From: Desulfobulbus oralis
Lineage (GTDB): Bacteria; Desulfobacterota; Desulfobulbia; Desulfobulbales; Desulfobulbaceae
Length of the DNA stretch: 64,000 nucleotides
Assembly: GCF_002952055.1 (NCBI RefSeq)
Contig: NZ_CP021255.1
Coordinates: 2,488,001-2,552,000, forward strand
Reading direction: 5' to 3'
Below, piece after piece: positions 1 to 7,791 of this stretch (the stretch's first letter is position 1; each line of letters opens with the position of its first letter). The translations under genes were made by a program, and so were the position numbers. Under the pieces are notes generated by a model. It was not told where the DNA came from. It saw only the letters and a list, made by a program, of their open reading frames with translations, and did not search any database.

Positions 1-116
1 GCCAGCAGGCGGGCCAGCGGGTACAGGCAGAGGCCTGTCAGGCGGTAGATATCCAGGAGCAGGGAGCGGCGCACACGCTTTCCTTGGGTCAGGGGCAGGA
101 AAAAATCCGTGTACAC
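1..116 (-). CDS. 5' end of an unidentified protein, cut by window edge
   Basis: An open frame starts with GTG at 116 and runs off the left edge of the window, giving about 38 codons. An AAGG lies 5 bases before the GTG. The visible peptide begins VYTDFFLPLTQGKRVRRS and continues with a leucine-rich stretch that could be a membrane or amphipathic segment. It is too short to assign to a family. The frame is supported only by its openness and the weak ribosome binding site, so it may not be a real gene. Confidence 0.35.
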   Translation of the reverse strand, partial: MYTDFFLPLTQGKRVRRSLLLDIYRLTGLCLYPLARLL

Positions 117-223
117 TATAACCTTGCGGAAAAAAGGTCAAGAAACATGAAAAGGCAGGGCCAACGCGGCTGCAAAAAAGGGCGAACCCATTGGCCCGCC
201 CTTGTGTCCCGCCGGGTGCCGGC

Positions 224-1168
224 TCACCACCTGCAGCGGCATGTGAGGGGCTCGGCGCTTTCGTGCGTGCCGGGATGCCAGAGGCCTTCCGCCTCCAGGA
301 TGCAGGTGGCGGCGGTCATGGCATCCAGAAGCCTGTTATCCAGCCTGGCGAGTCCGGCCACCAGCAGTTCGGGTTCCACAGTGTAATAGGCCTCGGCAAT
401 CGCGCCGGTGATCGCGGCCTGGGTGTCGCAGTCACCGCCCATGGAAATCGCCAGGCCAAGCGCGTGCCTGAAGCTCGTGCTCTCCAGAAAGCTCACAATC
501 GCCACCATCACCGAGCCGGGGCAGGTGGCATGGAGCCCGTGCATGGGGCGAAGCGCATCCAGGGTGAAACTCAGATCATAGTGCTTCTGCGCGAATTTCA
601 GCACATCCCGCTTGCTCCCGCCGGTCTTCAGGAGATAGATGCAGCCGGCCACCACCCCGGTCGCCTCGATGGCCACCGGGTTGTCGTGGGTGGCCGCGGC
701 GGAGAGCTGGCCCAGAAGCTGGGCCTCTGCCATGGTGGTGGCATACCAGCCGGGGAAGGCCGCCCGCATGGCCGCGCCGTTGCCATAGCTGTTGTAGGCC
801 TCCAGGGAATCGGAGCTGGCCCAGTCCCAGAAGCGCTTGCCGTAGCCGGCATAAGGATACTGCCGGGCATAGTTCCTGAGCGCCAGGGCCAGTTCCTTTT
901 TGACCAGGCTCTGGTTCTGCTGCGATGCGGCCAGTCCTGCCCGGCCCACCTTCTCCACCCCGGCCCGCATACCCTCGGCAACGGCGCAGGACAGCACGGT
1001 CTCATCGGTGTAATGACTGTAGGCGCCAATCAACTCCTTTGGAATCGCCTTCTCAAACTTGCCTTCGTGCGTGGAACCGGCAATGTCGCCCAGAGCCGTG
1101 CCGCTCAGGGCCAGGTGGGCGCGTTCAACCCCGGATTCCGGTACCGGTGCGCAGGAAAAGTGGTCCAT
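224..1168 (-). CDS. ADP-ribosylglycohydrolase family protein, copy 1
   Basis: A 314-residue protein of the DraG/ARH fold, which hydrolyses ADP-ribose from modified proteins or related substrates using a binuclear magnesium site. The family motifs are visible: GDIAGSTHEG near residue 27, TDET near residue 53 and MGGDCDT near residue 244. The second metal-site residue is Glu (TDET), whereas copy 2 and most of the family have TDDT. The start is supported by GGGGAGAAATT before the ATG. It is the last gene of the trpB-trpA operon, 68 bases after its paralog, and shares the C-terminal ESAEPLxCRC pattern with it. The substrate is unknown. Confidence 0.85.
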   Translation of the reverse strand: MDHFSCAPVPESGVERAHLALSGTALGDIAGSTHEGKFEKAIPKELIGAYSHYTDETVLSCAVAEGMRAGVEKVGRAGLAASQQNQSLVKKELALALRNYARQYPYAGYGKRFWDWASSDSLEAYNSYGNGAAMRAAFPGWYATTMAEAQLLGQLSAAATHDNPVAIEATGVVAGCIYLLKTGGSKRDVLKFAQKHYDLSFTLDALRPMHGLHATCPGSVMVAIVSFLESTSFRHALGLAISMGGDCDTQAAITGAIAEAYYTVEPELLVAGLARLDNRLLDAMTAATCILEAEGLWHPGTHESAEPLTCRCRW

Positions 1169-1236
1169 AATTTCTCCCCTGGTACATGAATGAAAGGCGG
1201 CCAGCCGGCCGCCCGTATCCTATCCTCATCTTTTGT

Positions 1237-2220
1237 CTATGCCCGGCTGGTGCGGGGGTCAAGCGAATTGTTCGCACCGGCGCCAGGCTCCTGCCAGGTG
1301 CAGCGGCACCGGAGCGGCTCGGCGCTTTCACGAGTCCCGGGGCGCCAGAGTCCATGCGCCCTGAGCACATGGGTGGCGGAACGCAGGTCTGCCAGCAGCG
1401 CGTCGTCCAGCCTGGAGAGCCCGGCTGCCAAGAGATCCCCCGGGATGGCATAGTAGGCCTCCGCAAGCGACCCGGTAACTGCGGCCAGGGTATCGCAATC
1501 GCCGCCCATGGAAATCGCCAGGCCCAGGGCATGGGCAAAGCTGCTGCTTTCCAGAAAACAGACCAGGGCGACCATCACCGTGCCCTTGCCGGTGATGTTG
1601 CAGGCGTGCACCGGCCGAAGCGCGTCCAGGGTGAAGCTCAGGTCGTAATGGGTACGCGCAAATGCCAGCAGGTCCTTCTTGGCGCCGCCGCTTTGCAAAA
1701 TGAAGATGCAGGCCGCCACCACGGCCGCCGCCTCTTCCGCGTCCGGGTGGTTGTGGGTCGGTCGGGCCGTGAGTGTGCCAAAAAGCTGCGCTTCGGCAAG
1801 GGTTTTGGCATACCAGCCCGCAAAGGCACAGCGCATGGCCGCACCGTTGCCGTAGCTGTGGTAGCCCGCCAACGTGTCGCTTTCCACCCAGCTTCTGAAA
1901 CGGCTGCCATAGCCGGCCTGCGGATAGCGCCGCGCATAGCTTTTGATGGCGCGGGCAAGATCAGCCACCACCTGGGCCTGCATTTCCGGCCTGCAGGACA
2001 AGGCGGCCCGGTCAAGACGAAAGAGGCTCTCCTGCAGTCCGGCGGCAACCGCGCAGGTGAGCACCGTGTCATCGGTGAAATGGCTGTGCGGGCCGATCAG
2101 TTGCTCCGGAATGACCTTGTCATAACGGCCTTCATGGGTGGAACCGGCAATGTCGCCCAGTACCGGCCCGCTCAGGGCCGGATGAGCGCATGCGCCATTT
2201 TCCGGACTGTCCGCCTCCAT
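1237..2220 (-). CDS. ADP-ribosylglycohydrolase family protein, copy 2
   Basis: A 327-residue paralog of the next gene downstream. It has the DraG/ARH metal-binding motifs GDIAGSTHEG, FTDDT and MGGDCDT, so the magnesium site looks complete. The open frame extends further upstream into trpA, but the start at 2220 (MEADSPE) is preferred: a GAGGAG precedes it and it follows the trpA stop by 13 bases. It has about 17 extra C-terminal residues beyond copy 1. Its position directly after trpA suggests co-transcription with tryptophan synthase, an unusual association. Whether it acts on proteins, nucleic acids or a small ADP-ribose conjugate cannot be told from sequence. Confidence 0.86.
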   Translation of the reverse strand: MEADSPENGACAHPALSGPVLGDIAGSTHEGRYDKVIPEQLIGPHSHFTDDTVLTCAVAAGLQESLFRLDRAALSCRPEMQAQVVADLARAIKSYARRYPQAGYGSRFRSWVESDTLAGYHSYGNGAAMRCAFAGWYAKTLAEAQLFGTLTARPTHNHPDAEEAAAVVAACIFILQSGGAKKDLLAFARTHYDLSFTLDALRPVHACNITGKGTVMVALVCFLESSSFAHALGLAISMGGDCDTLAAVTGSLAEAYYAIPGDLLAAGLSRLDDALLADLRSATHVLRAHGLWRPGTRESAEPLRCRCTWQEPGAGANNSLDPRTSRA

Positions 2221-2233
2221 GCCTTCCCGCTCC

Positions 2234-3010
2234 TCAATCCTCGAGGAGGCCCCGGATATAGGGGCCCAGGGCAGCCGGGCCTTCCCGGTCCACCAGCTCG
2301 ATGGCGGCAGTGCCCACAATCGCCATGTCCGCCTTGCCCCTGAGGCTCTGCACATCGTCCCGGGAGCTGATGCCGAAACCCACGGCCAGCGGCAGGCTGG
2401 TCGCCTTGCGACAGCGGGCCAGATATGCGGCGATGTCCGCATCGATTTCGGTGTGTCTGCCGGTCACGCCGCGGCGGGCCACGCAGTACACGAAACCTTC
2501 GCCTTGCCGGCCGTTGGCCGCCAGACGCGCATCCGTCGAGGTGGGCGCAAAAAAGGACACTGGCGAGAGGCCGAGCTCGCGGCTCGAGGCAATGTAGCTG
2601 GCGCCCTCTTCCGGCGGCAAATCCGGCACAATGGCACCGCAGCAGCCGATGTCCCGGCATCTTTCCAGAAAGGGCCGCTCACCGTACTGAAAGAGGATAT
2701 TGTAATAGGTCATGAAAAAAAAATGCACCGCGGGGTATGCGGCCGCCATTTCCCGGCCGAAATCCAGACAGTCGGCCACCCTGGTGCCTGCCTCCAGGCT
2801 CTTCCGGCCAGCCTGCAGAATCGCCGGGCCGTCGGCAATGGGTTCGGAAAAGGGAATCTGCAGCTCGATGCAGTCCACGCCGCCCGCAGCCATCTGGCCG
2901 ACAAGCTCGCGGTTCACCGCAAAGGACGGATAGCCCAGCATCAGGTGGGTCATCAGGAGAATCGGCTTGTGGCGCAGCCGCTCCTTCAAATCGCGTTCCA
3001 GTTCGTTCAT
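2234..3010 (-). CDS. trpA: Tryptophan synthase alpha subunit
   Basis: A 258-residue TIM-barrel subunit that cleaves indole-3-glycerol phosphate to indole and glyceraldehyde 3-phosphate. The active-site block ELQIPFSEPIADGP (near residue 48) holds the catalytic Glu and Asp. The usual G-I-P-F-S-D is Q-I-P-F-S-E here, a mild departure. The phosphate-binding GFGIS is near residue 207 and the protein ends ...LLED. The ATG at 3010 overlaps the trpB stop by ATGA, so the two are translationally coupled. No trpE, D, C or F genes are in the window. The pair could complete a pathway encoded elsewhere or salvage indole. Confidence 0.95.
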   Translation of the reverse strand: MNELERDLKERLRHKPILLMTHLMLGYPSFAVNRELVGQMAAGGVDCIELQIPFSEPIADGPAILQAGRKSLEAGTRVADCLDFGREMAAAYPAVHFFFMTYYNILFQYGERPFLERCRDIGCCGAIVPDLPPEEGASYIASSRELGLSPVSFFAPTSTDARLAANGRQGEGFVYCVARRGVTGRHTEIDADIAAYLARCRKATSLPLAVGFGISSRDDVQSLRGKADMAIVGTAAIELVDREGPAALGPYIRGLLED

Positions 3011-4266
3011 TCGCCCGCCTCCTGATGCAGCGCCTGTTTGTACTCCTCGCCCTTGGCCACGATGAAGCGCTGCCATGAAGGATCGCGGAAGGCCTGGGCA
3101 ATGGTGAAAATATCCTTGTCCCCGCGGCCCGACATGTTGATGATGATGGCCTCGTCCTGCGGCAGGCTCGGCGCTTCCTTGAAGGCCTGCGCAAAGGCGT
3201 GGGCCGATTCCATGGCCGGAATCAGGCCCTCGAGCCGCATGGTGAGCGCCAGGGCTGCCAGCACCTCGGCGTCGGTGGCCGAAACAAAACGCACCCGGCC
3301 CGTTTCCGCCAGATTCGCCAGCATGGGCGACACGCCCACGTAGTCGAGGCCGGCGGCAATGGAATGGGTGTCCTTCATCTGGCCGTCCGCATCCTGCAAG
3401 AACATGCTCCTGTAGCCCTGGGCCACACCAGGCCTGGCGCCGCTGCCCTCGGCCAGACGTGCGGCGTGCCGACCGCTCGCTATGCCCAGGCCGCCGGCTT
3501 CCACGCCGACCAGTTCGACCTTGTCCGGGCCATCGTTCAAAAAGCCCTGAAACAGCCCCATGGCGTTGGAACCGCCGCCCACGCAGGCATAGACCCGCGC
3601 CGGCACCTTGCCGTGCTGCGCCAGAATCTGGCGTCTGGCCTCCTTGCCGATGATGGACTGGAACCAGGCCACCATCTCCGGAAAGGGATGCGGCCCGCAG
3701 ACCGTGCCGATAACGTAGTGGGTGCCGTCCATGGAGGCGACCCAGTCGCGAAAGGCCTCGTTCATGGCGTCCTTCAGGGTGCGCGAGCCGTCCGTGACCG
3801 ACGCCACGGTGGCGCCCAGCTTTTCCATCCAGAACACGTTGGAGCGCTGCCGGGCCACATCTTCCGCGCCCATGTAAATCGTGCATTCGAAGCCAAAGCG
3901 CGCGGCCATGGTGGCCGTCGCCACGCCGTGCTGGCCCGCCCCGGTCTCCGCGATCACCCGGGTCTTGCCCATGCGCCGGACCAGAAGCCCCTGCCCCATC
4001 ACGTTGTTGGCCTTGTGCGCGCCGGTGTGATTCAGGTCTTCGCGCTTGATGTAGATCTGGGCGCCGCCAAAATGGCGGCTCAGATTTTCCGCATGGGTGA
4101 GCGGCGTGGGCCGGCAGGAATAGTTGCCCATCAGATCCACGTATTCCTGCCAGAAGCCCGCATCGGCCCGGGCCGCCTCATAGGCCCTGTTCAGATCGGC
4201 AAAGGCGGCCTGCAGCACTTCCGGAATAAAAGCGCCGCCCCATTGGCCATAGTATCCTTTTCTCAT
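3007..4266 (-). CDS. trpB: Tryptophan synthase beta subunit
   Basis: A 419-residue PLP enzyme that condenses indole with serine. The PLP lysine lies in KREDLNHTGAHKANN near residue 90, and the phosphate-cradling glycine loop CVGGGSNA is near residue 231. The length and the MRKGYYGQWGGAFIPE start are typical of the TrpB1 class that pairs with TrpA. Its start overlaps the stop of the 540-residue upstream gene by ATGA and its own stop overlaps trpA in the same way, so the three form one tightly coupled operon. Confidence 0.97.
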   Translation of the reverse strand: MRKGYYGQWGGAFIPEVLQAAFADLNRAYEAARADAGFWQEYVDLMGNYSCRPTPLTHAENLSRHFGGAQIYIKREDLNHTGAHKANNVMGQGLLVRRMGKTRVIAETGAGQHGVATATMAARFGFECTIYMGAEDVARQRSNVFWMEKLGATVASVTDGSRTLKDAMNEAFRDWVASMDGTHYVIGTVCGPHPFPEMVAWFQSIIGKEARRQILAQHGKVPARVYACVGGGSNAMGLFQGFLNDGPDKVELVGVEAGGLGIASGRHAARLAEGSGARPGVAQGYRSMFLQDADGQMKDTHSIAAGLDYVGVSPMLANLAETGRVRFVSATDAEVLAALALTMRLEGLIPAMESAHAFAQAFKEAPSLPQDEAIIINMSGRGDKDIFTIAQAFRDPSWQRFIVAKGEEYKQALHQEAGE

Positions 4267-5885
4267 CGTCTGCTCTCCGCAAGATGCAGCCGGCAGGCCG
4301 CAGCAAAGTCTTCGGGATAGTGCCCGGACACATAGCGCGTCTGCGCCTCGGTAAAGCCACCCATGGCCCAGGGCAGTTTGGGCAAAAAGGCGTAGAGCAG
4401 GGGCTGGCCGTTGTGCAGCCCCAGCCGCTTGCCGTATTCGATGGTGGTGACCATGCGCGCATGCATTCCGGCCAGCACCTGCTGGGCAATGAGCATGGCC
4501 CGGTCAATGGAGGCCCGCACCGCGGGCCCTGCCTCGAAAATATTGCCCACCGGGCCCTCTGCTGTGTCGGCGATGAGCATCAGATTCAGTTCCCACTGGG
4601 ATGTCTGGGCCTTGGGCACAAACAGCAGCACGTTTTCGTCTTCATGAACCACCAGCGAGGCCGGCTGCCCCGTCGCCCCGTCGGTGCGGGTATTGGCACG
4701 GATGCACCTGAGATAATCGGCAAAAAAATCACTGCCGTGTTCGGCCCGGTAGGCAGCGGCGCAATCCGCCACCATATCGCCGCAGGCAAAGGCGGGCAGA
4801 GGCTCGCCCCGGGTGCCGGCCACGGTCTCCGGCACCAGCGCGTACTGCTGGTGGATCATCTGGTGCGAGGCGTGGAGCCGGTAGCCGGTGGGTGAAAAGT
4901 CGTAGCCGAAATTCCAGCCCCAGAGCGTGGCCGGATGCGGGCAGTCTGCGCCGCGGCGCTTCGCTTCCGCCAGCAGCGCAAGACGCAGACTTTCCAGTTC
5001 TTCGGCGGAAAGCGCGCGCCTGCCCTCCGGCACGGCGAGGCCCAGGAGACCCGCCAGCAGCAGATAGCCGCGCTGATAGTAGAGATGCCTGAGCCCCTGC
5101 ATATCGGCCAGACTCAGTTCGGAGATCGCGTAGCGCCGGGAGCTATGGGCGAAATTGGCCGCATAGTGGCCGCCCGGAATGTAGGAATTGGTGCGCAGAT
5201 ATTCAAAAATTTCACCGGACTGGCCCCCTGCGCCATAGCGCTCGTCCGCGGTGATCGGGCTGTTGCCCTGGACCCCGGGCCGAAGCGCCATCACGATCTT
5301 GTACGCATCCGGCAGGGCCGGATTGTTGGCAATGGTCTCGAAGAGATCGGCATTGGTCATTTTCGGCCGGCAGCGACCGGGCTCGCCCTCATAGACCAGG
5401 CCCGTGGGGCTGCCATCCGGGGCGTGCAGGAAACTGGCCGTGCTCTCCGCCAGCCACACCAGCTCTTCCGCGTCGGTCGAGGTTTCGGCCAGGGCATAGC
5501 GCAGCGGCAGCGGCAGGGCGGCAATCAGGCTTCTTTGCGCCCCCGCGTCCAGGCCCTTTGTCGCCAGATGCGCCTTCAGCGAACAGGCCGGACCCGGCTG
5601 CATGGCAATGCCGGCGGGGTCCACGGCGCGGGATGCGGCCCAGGCTGCGTCGATATAGGTGGCGCCGCGGAAGGGCAAGGCGTTTCTGATCTCATAGACC
5701 GGATAGCCGGCCCGACCGCTCAGGTCGCCCTGCGGGAAATTGGCACGATTGTCCAGAACCGTGCCATCCGGCAGTTCGCCCAACACCAGCGGATAGGAGC
5801 GTTCCCGCAGGTTGCGGACCAGATATTCGGGTTGATGCCGGCCCACTCGAAAACGGCCGTCCGGATGCACGCAGCTTGTCAGCAT
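4263..5885 (-). CDS. Unrecognised 540-residue protein, possibly HIT/GalT-like
   Basis: First gene of the trpBA operon, with GAGG six bases before the ATG. I do not recognise a named family. The middle (around residues 330-350) has WGWNFGYDFSPTGYRLHASH followed by QMIHQQY. This recalls the Asn-Gly and His-x-His-x-Gln blocks of galactose-1-phosphate uridylyltransferase/HIT enzymes. A later block, LLFVPKAQTSQWELNLM, resembles the second HIT-like half. That reading is inference. There is no signal peptide or membrane segment, so it is probably cytoplasmic. The 4-base overlap with trpB suggests a role linked to tryptophan synthase or to the downstream ADP-ribosylglycohydrolases. Confidence 0.8.
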   Translation of the reverse strand: MLTSCVHPDGRFRVGRHQPEYLVRNLRERSYPLVLGELPDGTVLDNRANFPQGDLSGRAGYPVYEIRNALPFRGATYIDAAWAASRAVDPAGIAMQPGPACSLKAHLATKGLDAGAQRSLIAALPLPLRYALAETSTDAEELVWLAESTASFLHAPDGSPTGLVYEGEPGRCRPKMTNADLFETIANNPALPDAYKIVMALRPGVQGNSPITADERYGAGGQSGEIFEYLRTNSYIPGGHYAANFAHSSRRYAISELSLADMQGLRHLYYQRGYLLLAGLLGLAVPEGRRALSAEELESLRLALLAEAKRRGADCPHPATLWGWNFGYDFSPTGYRLHASHQMIHQQYALVPETVAGTRGEPLPAFACGDMVADCAAAYRAEHGSDFFADYLRCIRANTRTDGATGQPASLVVHEDENVLLFVPKAQTSQWELNLMLIADTAEGPVGNIFEAGPAVRASIDRAMLIAQQVLAGMHARMVTTIEYGKRLGLHNGQPLLYAFLPKLPWAMGGFTEAQTRYVSGHYPEDFAAACRLHLAESRR

Positions 5886-6100
5886 GATTGGCCTCGAGAT
5901 GGCGAAAAGAAAGAGCCGCCATTATAGCAGAAGGCTCGCCTTCATAGGAACAGAAAGACTGCGGACTGCACGAAAGACAGGATTTTTTTGCAAACCCGGC
6001 AACAGAGCCGGTGCTGCGGCCAGATCCCGGGCAACCGCCTGCTCTCTTTGTATCGCCAGCCGGGCAGTCTCCCGGGGGCGCCTGTATGTCGCCCGCCCCG

Positions 6101-7546
6101 CTACATCTGCACCCTGACCGTATAGCGCAGCACGCTTTCCCCCCCGGCCGGCACATCGACCAGCCACTGGGCAACGTGAGCCGAGACTTTGGTGGATTTC
6201 GCCGATTCAGCGCTCATCTTCCAGTCGCCGGGGATGGACTCCTGCACCTTGACCTGCACCGGCCGGTCTTTGGCGTTCTTCAGCTTCAGCTCATAACCGC
6301 TCTCGTATGCGTTGTTGCGCTTGGTGCTGTCGCCCAGCTTTCTGAAGGAGGTCTGGGTTCTGGAGGCGCTCACATCGAAGGCCGTACCCAGGTGCAGCCG
6401 CATGGCCGCCTTTTCCGGCGTGTGGTCGATGCTGTCTTCACCCACGAACTGCAGAAAGCCCTTGCTGTCCTTCTTGTACACCCGCACCGTGCCGGCCGGA
6501 ATGGGCAAACCCAGACCGCCCGCCTTCTCGTTTTTGATTTCCAGCTCGACCGCCACGTCGACTTTTTCCTCCAGACCGCCCCTCTCGCTTTTGTAATAGT
6601 GTTCGCTGCCGCGCAGAATCAGCTCCTTGCTGGCCTGCACGCCGGCCGCCTGCAGGAGCGCGACCTGCTTCTTCTGCCTTTCCAGCACCGTGGTCGGCCG
6701 GTCCAGGCTGTAGAGGTGATACTCGAACATGCTTTCCTCCGCCATGGCCGGCTTGGCAGCTGCCAGGGGCATCGGCGCATTTTCGGCATCCGCCTGCACG
6801 AGCTCCCGGCGCGGCACCTGGTGCACCTGACCGGCCACCAACTGCAGACGGGCGTTGCGGTAGCTGGCCCCGCTTTCATTGGTCAGGGTGACCCAGCCGC
6901 TCAAGTCCAGCCGCTTTTCATCGGCCGAGAGTTCGGCAACATAGTCGGCCTGCCAGGAAAGGCCCTGGCTCAGGTAGGAAAGCTCCATCTCCCTGGGGCC
7001 CTGCGCTTCGTTCTGCACCAGCATGGTCAGGGTGGGCCGGTCGCGCAGATTGGCCGGCAGGTCCGGATAGACCAGCCGTCCGGGAATGCCGGCCTCGATA
7101 TGGCCGTCCATCTGCAGCACCGCTCCGCCCTCGGCGCTCAGCACCTTGGCCTGCTGCTGGGGCAGATCCGTGCCGTTTGCGGGATTGCTTCTGATGACCC
7201 CCACCTCACGGCCCACGTACTTCTCGAGCAGCGACTCGGGAGAGAGCAGGTCGTATTCAAAATTCTGCTCGATAACCTCCGGCCCGCCGGAAAGCAGGAC
7301 CGTTTCCGGCCACATCCGGGCGCTCACCTCGCGCAGGGCGAGCTGGCTCTGGCCTGCGGGCAGGGCAATTTTGCGCCTGTCCTTGATGAGCGCCAGATTG
7401 TTGTTGTAAATGGTCAGGCTGATGGCGCTCTGGTCATTTGCGGTGGAAACGATTTCGGCAGGCTGCTGCACGGTGTCCGCACCGGCCAGCGCCGGGGGGG
7501 CCAGCAGAACCAGGGCGGCGGAAAGTATACGGCGGTACTGTTTCAT
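6101..7546 (-). CDS. Exported DUF4139 domain protein
   Basis: A 481-residue protein with an N-terminal signal peptide (MKQYRRILSAALVLLAPPA, cleavage near residue 23) followed by the beta-rich DUF4139 architecture. Conserved cues include ISLTIYNNNLALIKDRR near residue 43, LSYLSQGLSWQADYVAEL in the middle and a C-terminal beta domain. The ATG at 7546 is chosen because GGAG sits six bases upstream; the ATG at 7552 would be too close. It stands alone between polA and the trp operon. The molecular role of the family is unknown; a periplasmic or surface location is likely. Confidence 0.85.
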   Translation of the reverse strand: MKQYRRILSAALVLLAPPALAGADTVQQPAEIVSTANDQSAISLTIYNNNLALIKDRRKIALPAGQSQLALREVSARMWPETVLLSGGPEVIEQNFEYDLLSPESLLEKYVGREVGVIRSNPANGTDLPQQQAKVLSAEGGAVLQMDGHIEAGIPGRLVYPDLPANLRDRPTLTMLVQNEAQGPREMELSYLSQGLSWQADYVAELSADEKRLDLSGWVTLTNESGASYRNARLQLVAGQVHQVPRRELVQADAENAPMPLAAAKPAMAEESMFEYHLYSLDRPTTVLERQKKQVALLQAAGVQASKELILRGSEHYYKSERGGLEEKVDVAVELEIKNEKAGGLGLPIPAGTVRVYKKDSKGFLQFVGEDSIDHTPEKAAMRLHLGTAFDVSASRTQTSFRKLGDSTKRNNAYESGYELKLKNAKDRPVQVKVQESIPGDWKMSAESAKSTKVSAHVAQWLVDVPAGGESVLRYTVRVQM

Positions 7547-7791
7547 ATTCATCTCCTGTTGTGGTTGATTGCCGTTTGAATGCGCCGGGCCGTACCTGGC
7601 ACGGCCTGGCAAAAAAAACACTGCTACCGGCGGCTATGACGGACTGGAAGACCCAGCCCCGGTTGCAAACACTGCATCTGCCTATGCTCGGCACAGGGGA
7701 GCCCCTATCCGGAAAAGACAAGGCGTCCCCTCTCCGGAAATCCGGCGGGAAAAAGCTGGCGCAGCCGGAAAGGCTCTGTGCTCTCAAGTCT

